Numbered from the stretch's first letter, positions 9,789-18,294 are shown. The stretch: DNA of 64,000 nucleotides from Candidatus Pantoea gossypiicola (GCF_008632075.1 NZ_VWVM01000003.1:62001-126000); one strand, 5' to 3'. The notes: generated by a model from the sequence alone, not told the origin. A program made the numbers and translations.

Positions 9789-10058
9789 ATGTTTGGATTT
9801 CTCAAAAAGTCTCCGGCTGTGGAACCACTCAGCGAGCAGCAGCAGGATCATCTGGCGGAATTAAGTCGCGAGAAAATAACGCAACTGGAGCAGCAGCTGG
9901 CAATGAATCCGCGTGATGGCGAAACGCAAAAACAATTAATGCTGGAATATAACCGGGCATTAAGCCTGTTTGCGAAAAGCCGTCGCTACCGCAATGAAAT
10001 TGATGCGCTGTTTGTCAAAATCGATGAATTACGCAATGTGGTTCGCCAGTCGATTTAA
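9789..10058 (+). CDS. Small coiled-coil protein of unknown function in a PTS operon
   Basis: An 89-residue protein, rich in Glu, Gln, Arg and Leu, predicted to be almost wholly helical with heptad-like leucines (LSREKITQLEQQLAMN; YRNEIDALFVKIDELR). No signal peptide or membrane segment. I do not recognise a family. It follows the aldolase by 94 nt, with GGAG ahead of the ATG and a short GC dyad (CCCCA/TGGGG, 9760-9777) just upstream, and is followed 9 nt later by PTS IIA. It may be an accessory or regulator of the PTS, but this is only inferred from position. Confidence 0.7.
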   Translation: MFGFLKKSPAVEPLSEQQQDHLAELSREKITQLEQQLAMNPRDGETQKQLMLEYNRALSLFAKSRRYRNEIDALFVKIDELRNVVRQSI

Positions 10059-10067
10059 GGAGAGCTG

Positions 10068-10505
10068 ATGACGATAAAGCAGTTATTGCAGGAGGCCAAC
10101 GCCATTCAGATTGGCATCGATGCCACGGACTGGCGTCAGGTTATCGCGCTGGCCGCCGAACCGCTGGTCAGCGGCGGTTATCTTGATGCCACCTATCCTG
10201 ATGCCGTGATCGCCAATACGCTGGCTCACGGCGCTTATTATGTGTTTGAGGAGGGGATCGCCATTCCCCATGCGCGACCGGAAGCGGGGGTGATCCGCGA
10301 CTGTTTCAGTCTGATCCTGCTGAATGAGCCGATCTCATTTGAGGGCAGCGATAAGGCGGACATTGTGATTATGTTTGGCGCACGCGACAGCAACGCGCAT
10401 ATTGAAGAGGGGATCCGCGCGATTGTGTCGCTGCTGGAGGATGAGGAGACGCTGGTCCGGCTACGTCAGGCCAGCAGTGTGGCGGAGGTTATCGACATTC
10501 TATGA
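10068..10505 (+). CDS. PTS subunit IIA, mannitol/fructose-type fold (UlaC-like)
   Basis: A 145-residue IIA domain. The phosphorylated histidine is His68 in GIAIPHARPE, the usual signature of PTS EIIA type 2. It takes phosphate from HPr and feeds the IIB at 7191. It completes the transporter, although separated from IIB/IIC by the aldolase and the coiled-coil gene. The stop overlaps the next ATG (ATGA). Confidence 0.88.
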   Translation: MTIKQLLQEANAIQIGIDATDWRQVIALAAEPLVSGGYLDATYPDAVIANTLAHGAYYVFEEGIAIPHARPEAGVIRDCFSLILLNEPISFEGSDKADIVIMFGARDSNAHIEEGIRAIVSLLEDEETLVRLRQASSVAEVIDIL

Positions 10506-11125
10506 CGCAAAACATTCCCCCCAAACGTGTGGTGCTGGTTAACGGCATCCCCGCCTCAGGTAAAAGCACCCTGACGCACGCGCTGTCACAATACTTTGGC
10601 TGGCCGGTGCTGACCCTCGACAGGCTGAAAGAGCCGTTTATGCAGGCTTTTGCGCCGGTCGATCGCTCGCGTAACCGGCAACTGGGCTGCGCGGCTTATC
10701 AGGCGATCTGGAACATCGTCGAACAGGCATCCGCCAGTCAGGTCTGGCTGATTGATGCCTGGTTTGGGTTTCAGCCGCGCACGCTGCTGGAGCAGGGACT
10801 GCAACAGGCTGGCGTCGAAGAGGTGCTGGAACTGTGGCTGAAGATTGCGCCGGAGGTGGCGGTGGCGCGCTATCAGGCGCGGCTGTCGCAGCGGCTGCCG
10901 GGCCATCCGGGGGCTGAGTATCTGCCGGAGTTGCGCCAGCTGGCGCAACAGGCCAGGCCGATGGCGCTGGGTCCGGTGTGTGAAGTGGATGCCTGCGCTC
11001 AGGATCACGCGGCCATTATCCACTGGCTGCAACAGCAACTGACCAGAACCCGCTACACTTCAGCTCATCATCAGAAGAGTGAGGAGTTGCAGGATGTCAT
11101 CACCCCCGTATCTGCAAACCGGTGA
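10502..11125 (+). CDS. P-loop AAA-type kinase
   Basis: A 207-residue protein with Walker A GIPASGKST at residues 14-22 and a following LDRLKEPF segment, as in zeta-toxin/chloramphenicol phosphotransferase-like small-molecule kinases. The substrate is unknown. It is coupled to IIA by a 4-nt overlap, so it may phosphorylate a sugar-derived compound, but antibiotic or nucleotide substrates cannot be excluded. The C-terminal 30 residues after the helical domain look unconserved and overlap the next gene. Confidence 0.75.
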   Translation: MTQNIPPKRVVLVNGIPASGKSTLTHALSQYFGWPVLTLDRLKEPFMQAFAPVDRSRNRQLGCAAYQAIWNIVEQASASQVWLIDAWFGFQPRTLLEQGLQQAGVEEVLELWLKIAPEVAVARYQARLSQRLPGHPGAEYLPELRQLAQQARPMALGPVCEVDACAQDHAAIIHWLQQQLTRTRYTSAHHQKSEELQDVITPVSANR

Positions 11126-11534
11126 AAGCGCCGTACTCTATGACGGCGTCTGTAAGCTGTGTAACGGCTGGGTTCAGTTTCTGCTGCGTCACCATCTGGC
11201 GCGGCAGGTCCGTTTTGCCTCGGTGCAGAGCGAGCAGGGCAAAGCACTGTTGCGCTGGGCCGGGATGCCGGAAGAGAACATCAGCACCATTGTCTACATT
11301 GATGGTAATCAGCACTGGCTGCGGGCGCAGGCGGTGTTCCGCGTGATGCAGCATCTGCCTGCCCCGTGGCGCGGGCTGGCAGTGCTGCGCCACTTTCCCG
11401 ACGCGATCGGTAATTTTGCCTACGATCGCATCGCCTTAAACCGCTATAAGCTGTTTGGCCGCTACAGCAGCCAGCACGCCATCCAACCCGATTATCCGGG
11501 TCGATTCCTGCATAAGGTGGAGCCGTCCCATTAA
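11094..11534 (+). CDS. DCC family thiol-disulfide oxidoreductase-like protein
   Basis: A 146-residue DUF393/DCC protein. The motif is LYDGVCKLCNGWVQFL, with the two cysteines of CxxC near residues 19 and 22, and the C-terminal half shows the family pattern RFPDAIGNFAYDRIALNRYKLFG-like. The thioredoxin-like fold suggests a redox role, but no substrate is known. ATG at 11094 follows GAGGAG and overlaps the kinase gene by 32 nt in another frame. Confidence 0.8.
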   Translation: MSSPPYLQTGESAVLYDGVCKLCNGWVQFLLRHHLARQVRFASVQSEQGKALLRWAGMPEENISTIVYIDGNQHWLRAQAVFRVMQHLPAPWRGLAVLRHFPDAIGNFAYDRIALNRYKLFGRYSSQHAIQPDYPGRFLHKVEPSH

Positions 11535-11645
11535 GGTTTTACCTTCAGCTGCAGGCGGCAATGAGATCAGTGAGAGCAATGATGTTATTGTTACGTTTCC
11601 TCAATGTTAATCGCCAGCACTGACAGACCACGGATAGAAGGACTT

Positions 11646-12545
11646 ATGCCGGTTAATTTCGATCTCAATGACCTCTACGCGTTTCGCGCGCTGGTGGAGT
11701 TTGGCAATTTTCGTCTGGCGGCGGAATCGATCTGCCTTTCGCAATCGGCGCTGAGCCGCCGCATCGACAAGCTTGAAACCACGCTGGGAATCAAACTGTT
11801 TGAGCGGACCACGCGCCGCGTCACGCTGACGCTGAAAGGGCATGCGTTTGCTCAGCGTTCGGAGAAGCTGCTGGCCGATTTTGAAGAGGTGATGGCCGAT
11901 CTGAGTGAAATAAGCTTAGCCCGCACCGGCCTGATTACTGTGGCCTGTGTGCCGTCAGCCGCCTACTACTTTATGCCCAGCATCATCCGGCTGTTTCAGG
12001 CGCGCTATCCAAAGGTGCGGGTGAAGCTGATTGATAGCAGCGCGGCCAACGTCTATGACGCGGTTATTGGCGGGCAGGCCGACTTCGGCATCAGTTTTTC
12101 CAGCCGCTCGCAGCCGGATGTGCACTTCCAGCCGCTGATGGACGACCCATATGTGGCGGCCTGTCGGCGTGACCATCCGATAGCAGGCAAAAAGAGTCTG
12201 AGCTGGCAGGCGTTTTATCAGTATGAGTGGGTCGGACTCGATAAGACTTCCGGCAATCGCAACCTGCTGGACCAGGCGTTGCAGGCGATCATGCCGGAGA
12301 AGCCCTGTGTCTGTGAAACCCGGCACGTGACTACCATGCTGGGGATGGTTGAGGCGGGGCTTGGCATTGCTGCCGTCCCCGCCATGTCGATGCCCGGCTA
12401 CGATCACGCTCTGCTGATGGCGGTGCCGTTAACCGATCCGCAGGTGAAGCGCACTGTAGGCCTGTTGCGTAAAAATGGCCGGATGCTCTCGCATATCGCC
12501 AGCGAACTGGAAAATCTGATTATTGAACAGTATCAGCGACTTTAG
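11646..12545 (+). CDS. LysR-family transcriptional regulator
   Basis: A 299-residue LysR regulator: winged HTH at about residues 8-66 (FRLAAESICLSQSALSRRIDKLE) and a periplasmic-binding-like effector domain. ATG at 11646 has AAGGA upstream. It is convergent with, and overlaps by 26 nt, the ModA-like binding protein gene of the citrate-type transporter operon, which is the nearest plausible target. The effector is unknown. Confidence 0.88.
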   Translation: MPVNFDLNDLYAFRALVEFGNFRLAAESICLSQSALSRRIDKLETTLGIKLFERTTRRVTLTLKGHAFAQRSEKLLADFEEVMADLSEISLARTGLITVACVPSAAYYFMPSIIRLFQARYPKVRVKLIDSSAANVYDAVIGGQADFGISFSSRSQPDVHFQPLMDDPYVAACRRDHPIAGKKSLSWQAFYQYEWVGLDKTSGNRNLLDQALQAIMPEKPCVCETRHVTTMLGMVEAGLGIAAVPAMSMPGYDHALLMAVPLTDPQVKRTVGLLRKNGRMLSHIASELENLIIEQYQRL

Positions 12546-13329
12546 CCGGTTTTGACGCCTTCACGCTGTGCAGGCCGCTGGCGTGTACTGCCTGCTGTGC
12601 CTCAGGCGAGGCGAGCCAGTGCAGCAGCTTCGCCGACTCGTCGGGCTGCGCTGAGCTGCGTACTACGGCACCGGCAAAGCGGGTAGTGTATTGCAGCTTG
12701 TCCGGCAGTTCGCCAATAAAAGTAACGCCCGATACCGGCAGCAGCTCACTGACCTGCTGAAAGCCGATGGCGTAGTTACCGGCCGCGACCTCAGAGGCCA
12801 CCGGGATGCGCTCAACTTTGACCGCCTTCGCTTTCACCTGATCCTCAATGCCCAGTCGGCTGAAGAGCTGGCTGCTGACATATTTGCCGCTGGCGCTGTC
12901 AGAGTAGGCGATGGAAGAGGCGTTCAGCAGGGCAGTACGCAGCTCGATTTCGCTGCCGATTTTAACCGGTGTGGCACCCTGTTTAATCACTGCACCGATG
13001 CGCGAGTCCGCCAGCTCAACCCGTGAACCCGGCAGCGTTGCGCCCTTTTTTTGCAGATCGCTTAACGCATCGCCCACCATAATCACCACATCAGCCGGTT
13101 CACCACGCGCCAGCCGCGCCGGAATCGCCTGTGGCGTCTTGCCCATCGACGGACCGGCCACCGTGTTAATGGTGATCCCTTCACGCTGGGCGAAGCGGGG
13201 CGAGAGCGTATCCCATGCCGCTTTAAATCCGCCCGAGATCATTACCGTCAGCTCTTTTGCCTGCGCCGTGGCACTGCCCGCCACACTGAACAGCAGGGCA
13301 GCGTACAGCGACATCGTTTTCAGTTTCAT
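12520..13329 (-). CDS. ModA-like periplasmic substrate-binding protein
   Basis: A 269-residue protein with a signal peptide (cut near ATAQA-KE) and the type II binding-protein fold of the molybdate-binding ModA group (ELTVMISGGFKAAWDTLSPRF; ADVVIMVGDALSDLQKKG). No ABC permease or ATPase is adjacent. Instead it sits 10 nt downstream of an MFS carrier. This pairing suggests that the ligand is an organic acid rather than molybdate, or that it is a sensor or scavenging protein. ATG at 13329 follows GAGGAAT. Confidence 0.82.
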   Translation of the reverse strand: MKLKTMSLYAALLFSVAGSATAQAKELTVMISGGFKAAWDTLSPRFAQREGITINTVAGPSMGKTPQAIPARLARGEPADVVIMVGDALSDLQKKGATLPGSRVELADSRIGAVIKQGATPVKIGSEIELRTALLNASSIAYSDSASGKYVSSQLFSRLGIEDQVKAKAVKVERIPVASEVAAGNYAIGFQQVSELLPVSGVTFIGELPDKLQYTTRFAGAVVRSSAQPDESAKLLHWLASPEAQQAVHASGLHSVKASKPAKVADTVQ

Positions 13330-13339
13330 CTTCAATTCC

Positions 13340-14644
13340 TCAGCTAACGGTTTTATGGACAGGTGATACGGCACTGCGGGTGCGGCGATAGAGATACAGT
13401 GTTGCGCCCAGTGCGCAGAGAGCCGCGAAACTCATCCAGTAACCTGGCGAAGCTTTGTCGCCGGTCAGCTCGATCAGGCCAGTCGACATCACCGGGGTAA
13501 AGCCACCAAACACCGCCGTTGCCAGGCTATAGGCTAGCGAGAATCCCGCCACACGGACTTCCCCTGGCATGATTTCGGTCAGTGCCGGGATCATCGCGCC
13601 GTTGTAGAGGCCATAAATCATTGAAAGCCACAGCAGCACGCCCAGCATCATGGAAAAGCCCGGTGCCGCTGCCAGCATGCTCAGGGCTGGATAGCTGGTA
13701 GCGATCGCCAGCAGGGTCATGGCAACCAGGACAGGTTTGCGGCCAAAACGGTCGGAGATCGCGCCGCCAATCGGCAGCCAGATGAAGTTCGACACCGCCA
13801 CCAGCAGCGTCACCAGCAGGCTGTCCGAGGCGCTCAGCAGCAGGACTTTCTTGCCAAAGGTCGGCGCGTAAACCGTAATCAGGTAAAACGCCGTGGTGGT
13901 CATCGCGACCATCAGCATCCCGGCAATCACCACCTGCCAGTTACTGAGCAGAATGCGGAACACCTGTTTCACATCAGGATGACTGCGACGACTGCTGAAC
14001 TCCTGCGTCTCTTCCAGCTTGCGACGCAGCACGAAGATAAACGGCACAATCAGGCAGCCAAACAGGAACGGAATGCGCCAGCCCCATTCGCGGATAGCAC
14101 TTTCTTCCAGCACGGCGTTAAGGATAAAGCCCATCGCCGCCGCCACCATAATCGCGACCTGCTGACTGCCCGACTGCCAGCTGGTGTAAAAGCCTTTGCG
14201 GCCCGGCGTCGCGATCTCGGCCAGATAAACCGACACGCCGCCCAGCTCTGCACCGGCGGAGAAACCCTGTAGCAGTCTGCCGATCAGCACCAGCAGCGGT
14301 GCCCACAGGCCAATGCTCTGGTAAGAGGGGATGAGCACGATCATAAAGGTGCCCGCCGCCATGATGGAGAGCGTGACGATCAGCCCCTTACGACGGCCGA
14401 CCTTATCGATGTACGCCCCCAGCACCACTGCGCCAATGGGGCGCATCAGGAAGCCTGCACCAAAGACGGCAAAGGTCATCATCAGTGAGGCAAACTCACT
14501 GCTGGCCGGGAAGAAGGTATGGGCGATATAGGTGGCATAAAAACCGAACAGGAAGAAATCGAACTGTTCGAGAAAATTGCCGGAGGTAACACGAAATATA
14601 GCGCCAATCCTGGCGCGGTGAGTCATGGGTGAGGTTGTCTGCAT
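13340..14644 (-). CDS. MFS tricarboxylate/citrate-proton symporter-like transporter
   Basis: A 434-residue twelve-helix MFS protein of the metabolite:H+ symporter family. The N-terminus ([20 protein letters not shown]) and the loop-2 motif [13 protein letters not shown] closely recall Klebsiella citrate carrier CitH/CitA. Citrate or a related tricarboxylate such as tricarballylate is the likely substrate. It is first in a two-gene operon with the ModA-like protein. It is divergent from a DHDPS-family gene across 314 nt (14645-14958), in which I see no clear operator. Confidence 0.85.
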   Translation of the reverse strand: MQTTSPMTHRARIGAIFRVTSGNFLEQFDFFLFGFYATYIAHTFFPASSEFASLMMTFAVFGAGFLMRPIGAVVLGAYIDKVGRRKGLIVTLSIMAAGTFMIVLIPSYQSIGLWAPLLVLIGRLLQGFSAGAELGGVSVYLAEIATPGRKGFYTSWQSGSQQVAIMVAAAMGFILNAVLEESAIREWGWRIPFLFGCLIVPFIFVLRRKLEETQEFSSRRSHPDVKQVFRILLSNWQVVIAGMLMVAMTTTAFYLITVYAPTFGKKVLLLSASDSLLVTLLVAVSNFIWLPIGGAISDRFGRKPVLVAMTLLAIATSYPALSMLAAAPGFSMMLGVLLWLSMIYGLYNGAMIPALTEIMPGEVRVAGFSLAYSLATAVFGGFTPVMSTGLIELTGDKASPGYWMSFAALCALGATLYLYRRTRSAVSPVHKTVS

Positions 14645-14958
14645 CAGTAACTCCAGTAAGGTATGACGCTTTTTGCCGCGCCTGTGACTGAAGAGTGGAT
14701 CAGCGCCCGGCGCTAAATAAGTGCAAAAAGGACAATGATTAATGTGTGTTCCGCATGATTGCCTGGTGTTATCATTTAAAACCTCTTTGATTCAAAAGGT
14801 TAAACTAACAGTCGATTTTTTGAATGTGTTGGCAGGTCTGAGACGAGTTTGCGGAATTGTGACAGAATTCATAAGCGTGTTACGGGCTGGAGCAGTCGGA
14901 AATCACTCTCAGGCTCCGGTTCTTAGTACCCGTCACCCTCGATAAACAGGAGCAGACC

Positions 14959-15852
14959 ATGTTTGCAGGACTCAGTGCCTTTCCCCTTACTCCCTTTGCA
15001 GAGGGTAAACCCGATGAAGCGGCCTTTCTGCGGCTGCTGAGCAGGCTGACGGAGGCAAAGGTCGACTCCCTTGGCGTGCTGGGATCAACCGGCAGCTATG
15101 CGTATCTGACCCGCACGCAGCGCAGGCGCATCGCAACGCTGGCAGTGGAACATGCAGATTCGATTCCGGTGATGATCTGCGTGGGTGCGGTGAGCACCGA
15201 TGAGGTGCTGGCGCTGGCGGAAGATGCGCAGCAGGCGGGTGCCGCCGCGTTACTGCTGCCGCCGCTGGGTTATCAGGCATTGAAAGAGGAGGAAGTGTTC
15301 ACGCTTTATGAGACCGTGACGCGTCACGCCTCGGTGCCGATCTGCATTTATGACAATCCGGGCAGCACCCATTTTACGTTTTCGGATGCGCTGCTGGGCC
15401 GCATCGCTGAACTGCCTGGTGTGGGTTCAGTGAAAATTCCGGGTGTACCGGCGGAGCAATCCGCGGCGAATGATCGCCTCATGCAACTGCGCGGCACGCT
15501 GCCTGCTTCCGTGTCGATTGGTGTTAGCGGTGATGCCTCTGCTGGCAACGGGTTGATTGCGGGCTGCGATGGCTGGTATTCGGTGTGCGGCGGGCTGTTT
15601 CCGCGCGTGGCAAAAGCGATGACCGAGGCGGCAACCGCAGGCAATTATGCAAGCGTCAGAGCACAGTCCGATCGTCTTCAGCCGTTGTGGGCACTGTTCC
15701 GCCAGCACGGCGGGAGTTTCCGGGTAATCAGCGCTGCGGCAGGGCTGCTGGGGCTGACCGAACGAGACTGCCTGCCACGTCCGCTGTTGCCGCTTTCCGC
15801 TGCCGACTGTCGGGCGATTGCTGACGTGCTGGCCGCTCTTGAACTCACCTGA
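14959..15852 (+). CDS. Dihydrodipicolinate synthase/N-acetylneuraminate lyase family protein
   Basis: A 297-residue class I aldolase-superfamily protein. The tyrosine is in ICIYDNPG and the Schiff-base lysine in GVGSVKIPGV. The loop GSTGSY corresponds to the GTTGE of DapA, so carboxylate binding differs from lysine biosynthesis enzymes. It may act as a 2-keto-3-deoxy-acid aldolase or a 4-hydroxy-2-oxoacid lyase. Ribosome site AGGAG precedes the ATG. It is divergent from the citrate-type carrier, so a shared organic-acid pathway is possible but unproven. Confidence 0.83.
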   Translation: MFAGLSAFPLTPFAEGKPDEAAFLRLLSRLTEAKVDSLGVLGSTGSYAYLTRTQRRRIATLAVEHADSIPVMICVGAVSTDEVLALAEDAQQAGAAALLLPPLGYQALKEEEVFTLYETVTRHASVPICIYDNPGSTHFTFSDALLGRIAELPGVGSVKIPGVPAEQSAANDRLMQLRGTLPASVSIGVSGDASAGNGLIAGCDGWYSVCGGLFPRVAKAMTEAATAGNYASVRAQSDRLQPLWALFRQHGGSFRVISAAAGLLGLTERDCLPRPLLPLSAADCRAIADVLAALELT

Positions 15853-15864
15853 TATCAGAAGACG

Positions 15865-16359
15865 TCAACCGTGGCGCACCAGGTTAAAACCTTCTGCCTC
15901 GTGTGGCGGTTCAAAATAGCGGGTAATCAGCGCGAACTGCTCGTCCGTTGCAGCAAAGGCGTGTTCGCCACCCTGATTACGGGCGTGCAGACGCGATTTA
16001 CACAGCGCGTCTGGCACGTCCAGATAATGCAGGCGATGATCAGCAGAAGACGCCTCTATCACCGAGCGCAGCCAGTCACGATTGGCTCGGGTGTTGGCCG
16101 GGAAATCGAGCACCACCGATACCCCTGCCTTAAGCAGCGCTACCAGATGGGGCGTTATCGCCTTCCTGAGTTTTGTCGCAACGCGCACGTAATCGGCCAC
16201 TGAATGCATCTCGTCCTGGTAGAGCGCGGCCAGCCACTGATCCTCACTGATGACGACGTAACCGGGCAACGTACCCAGCTGAGCCGCCAGCGTCGATTTC
16301 CCCGAAGCCATTTTTCCACACAGCAGATGCAGTGTGGCAGGTGCAGAGGTCATGAACAT
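15865..16359 (-). CDS. P-loop AAA-type kinase
   Basis: A 164-residue protein with Walker A GKMASGKST and an RNRDW-type lid region, typical of small ATP-binding kinases related to zeta toxins and gluconate kinases. The substrate is unknown. It is convergent with the DHDPS-like gene, 12 nt apart. Two start codons are close: ATG at 16359 and at 16353; AAGGAG lies upstream of both. Confidence 0.75.
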   Translation of the reverse strand: MFMTSAPATLHLLCGKMASGKSTLAAQLGTLPGYVVISEDQWLAALYQDEMHSVADYVRVATKLRKAITPHLVALLKAGVSVVLDFPANTRANRDWLRSVIEASSADHRLHYLDVPDALCKSRLHARNQGGEHAFAATDEQFALITRYFEPPHEAEGFNLVRHG

Positions 16360-16577
16360 GTCACTCCTTTAACAGACGGGTAATAAACCGTGCGGCCGGA
16401 GTAAGCCACGTCTCGTCGATGTGCGATTCAGGCTAACAAAAGCGTGGAGGGATAAGCAATGAGAGGATGGGGGATTGTAAGCAAACCTGCATTGACCACC
16501 CGGATCAGCATCCGTTGCTACAGGCAATTGGGTGTTGGGAACAGCAGGTAATTTTTAGATGAACATAAATACGCCTG

Positions 16578-16606
16578 AACGGCGAAGTGCGGTCAGGCGA
16601 ATGTGC
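16578..16606. other. Inverted repeat, possible terminator
   Basis: CGCCTGA and TCAGGCG arms around a 14-nt loop, downstream of the small minus-strand gene at 16667. On that strand it is followed by TATTTATGTT, only weakly T-rich. The 16360-16666 stretch otherwise holds only a doubtful 30-codon frame (16459-16551). Confidence 0.35.
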
Positions 16607-16666
16607 AAAATATCGATTGAGGTCCCGAAGCGTAGTGAATCTGCGCTATACAGCCAGCCACAGCCA

Positions 16667-16906
16667 TCATTTTTGCGCCATCAGCAACGTCAGCAGTTCG
16701 CGACAGCACGCTTCTTCTTCGGCGCTGTCCGCGGAAGCCAGATGACGCAGCAGTTCCATGCAGCTTTTTTCTTTACCTGCTTCCAGTAACTCCTCAATCA
16801 GAAAATTGAGTTTGTCCTGCTCAGAAGCGGCAAAGGATGATGTGAACTCATTTTTGACCGGGATGGTAGGGTTCACCGGCAGGGTCAGCGTGTTTTGCAT
16901 TGGCAT
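16667..16906 (-). CDS. Small acidic hypothetical protein
   Basis: A 79-residue protein. Residues 1-30 are Pro/Thr/Asn-rich and the rest is an acidic helical segment (KLNFLIEELLEAGKEKSCME) with two adjacent Cys near the end. No membrane segment. I do not recognise the family. ATG at 16906 is preceded by AGGA; longer upstream extension in the same frame has no ribosome site. It stands alone. Confidence 0.6.
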   Translation of the reverse strand: MPMQNTLTLPVNPTIPVKNEFTSSFAASEQDKLNFLIEELLEAGKEKSCMELLRHLASADSAEEEACCRELLTLLMAQK

Positions 16907-17148
16907 ATTATCGTCCTGTTTCGGGTTAAAAAATGGACTGGTGTGGTTATTAAACTTATACAACGATCCGGTTTTTGTACAGAAATCTGCCTGAATGATT
17001 TTTAAGCCGGCGCTAAGCGTAGCGCGGTTCCAGAGGAAGTACCGGCTAATCATTCAGTTAGCAGTGAAGGGAATGTCAGAGAAATTGCACCGGTTTTAAG
17101 TCAAATCCGGCGGGCAGGTCAAAGACACAGCACAGGTCAGTCAGACAA

Positions 17149-17165
17149 GCGGCCCATCGGGCCGC
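17149..17165 (-). terminator. Hairpin after the kdgF-like gene
   Basis: GCGGCCC-atc-GGGCCGC, a 7-bp GC stem immediately past the stop of the minus-strand cupin gene. The T-tract is weak, so it may stop transcription only partly. Confidence 0.5.
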
Positions 17166-17170
17166 ATGAG

Positions 17171-17500
17171 TTATTTAGCGGCGAGAAAATCTTCGCGTTG
17201 CGGCGTAAAGGTATCCAGCAGCACACCCGCCTCCAGACAAACGCAACCATGAACCACATCAGGAGCTTTGTAGAGTGTATCCCCCGGACCCACTTCCCGC
17301 GTTTCACCCTCAATGGTGAAAGCAAAGCGTCCGCTCAGTACATAGGTCAGCTGCTCATGGGGATGGTGATGCAGCGGGCCAGTCGCCCCTTTTTCAAAAC
17401 GGACTTCAACTGCCATCATTGTGCCCCCATGCGCCAGCACGCGGCGGGTCACGCCACCACCCAGATCGTCCAGTGGCTGGTCTTTATGATAAATAAACAT
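17171..17500 (-). CDS. kdgF: KdgF-like cupin, probable unsaturated-uronate linearising enzyme
   Basis: A 109-residue single cupin domain. The metal ligands are expected at His46 and His48 (HHHPHEQ) and His84 (DVVHG), and the C-terminal LLDTFTPQREDF carries the Asp-x-Phe pair placed in the active site of KdgF. Length, N-terminus (MFIYHKDQPLDDLGGGV) and C-terminus all resemble Dickeya/Yersinia KdgF. That enzyme opens 4,5-unsaturated galacturonate or mannuronate from pectin or alginate to DKI (5-keto-4-deoxyuronate). It is divergent from the isomerase gene at 17640, with CRP and KdgR-like sites between. ATG at 17500 follows GAGGG. Confidence 0.8.
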   Translation of the reverse strand: MFIYHKDQPLDDLGGGVTRRVLAHGGTMMAVEVRFEKGATGPLHHHPHEQLTYVLSGRFAFTIEGETREVGPGDTLYKAPDVVHGCVCLEAGVLLDTFTPQREDFLAAK

Positions 17501-17540
17501 CGGAACCCTCATGCGGTAACAGGCACTGCAATGGCCGTTT

Positions 17541-17556
17541 TGTGATGGCTCTCACA
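17541..17556. promoter_or_regulatory. CRP-binding site between kdgF-like and isomerase genes
   Basis: TGTGA-N6-TCACA with both half-sites perfect, in the 139-nt divergent control region. It supports catabolite control of both genes. Confidence 0.8.
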
Positions 17557-17603
17557 GCGCGCAGGTGAATTAGCCCATGCACTTTAGTGCTTTTTCATTA
17601 AAA

Positions 17604-17618
17604 TGAAACGGTGTTTCA
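17604..17618. promoter_or_regulatory. KdgR-like operator
   Basis: TGAAAC-GGT-GTTTCA in an AT-rich frame. This fits the remembered KdgR consensus ATRAAAYRNYRTTTYAT at all but one outer position. It lies just upstream of the isomerase gene, where KdgR would repress. Confidence 0.65.
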
Positions 17619-17639
17619 ATTAATTTATAAGGGTAGATC

Positions 17640-18278
17640 ATGAAAATCGCATTAATGATGGAAAACAGCCAGGCCGCTAAAAACGTTACCGTGCTGAAAG
17701 AACTGGAAGGCGTCGCACAGCCGCTGGGCCATCAGGTCTTCAACGTCGGGATGAGCGATGAGCAGGATCACCATCTGACCTACATTCACCTCGGTATTCA
17801 GGCCAGCATACTGCTCAACAGCCAGGCAGTGGATTTCGTGGTCGCGGGCTGCGGTACCGGGCAGGGCGCGCTGATGTCGCTTAACATCCATCCGGGCGTC
17901 AACTGCGGCTACTGTATCGATCCGGCGGATGCCTACCTGTTTGCCCAGATTAACAACGGTAACGCACTGGCGCTGCCGTTTGCCAAAGGATTTGGCTGGG
18001 GCGCAGAACTGAATCTGCGCTTTATCTTTGAAAAGGCGTTCACCGGTGAGAAGGGCAATGGCTATCCGCCAGAGCGTAAAGAGCCGCAGGTACGCAATGC
18101 CGGTCTGCTGAATCAGGTTAAGGCTGCGGTGATCAAAGATAACTATCTCGACACCCTGCGCGCCATCGATCCTGAACTGGTACGTACCGCTGTCAGCGGC
18201 CCGCGTTTCCAGCAGTGCCTTTTTGAGCATGGTAAAAATCAGGAGATCGTTGCTTTTGTGCGTCAGCTGACGCACTAA
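17640..18278 (+). CDS. RpiB/LacAB-family isomerase, DhuI-like
   Basis: A 212-residue protein of the LacA/LacB/RpiB fold with the motif VAGCGTGQGALMSLN. It is longer than RpiB (about 150 residues) because of a C-terminal extension, as in the streptococcal DhuI isomerase, which converts DKI to the DKII ketol and can replace KduI. The divergent neighbour is a KdgF-like enzyme that produces DKI, so the two would act in sequence. A KdgR-like site and a CRP site precede it. The alternative is a pentose-phosphate or other sugar isomerase. Confidence 0.78.
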   Translation: MKIALMMENSQAAKNVTVLKELEGVAQPLGHQVFNVGMSDEQDHHLTYIHLGIQASILLNSQAVDFVVAGCGTGQGALMSLNIHPGVNCGYCIDPADAYLFAQINNGNALALPFAKGFGWGAELNLRFIFEKAFTGEKGNGYPPERKEPQVRNAGLLNQVKAAVIKDNYLDTLRAIDPELVRTAVSGPRFQQCLFEHGKNQEIVAFVRQLTH

Positions 18279-18294
18279 GCCATCCGATTTCACG

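Noticed and set aside
14742-14945. 67-codon plus-strand frame in the carrier/DHDPS divergent region
   Set aside because: No ribosome site or recognisable features; it lies where promoters are expected.
16920-17053. N-terminal extension of the small acidic protein up to 17053
   Set aside because: The upstream part has no ribosome site and differs in composition; ATG at 16906 has AGGA ahead of it.
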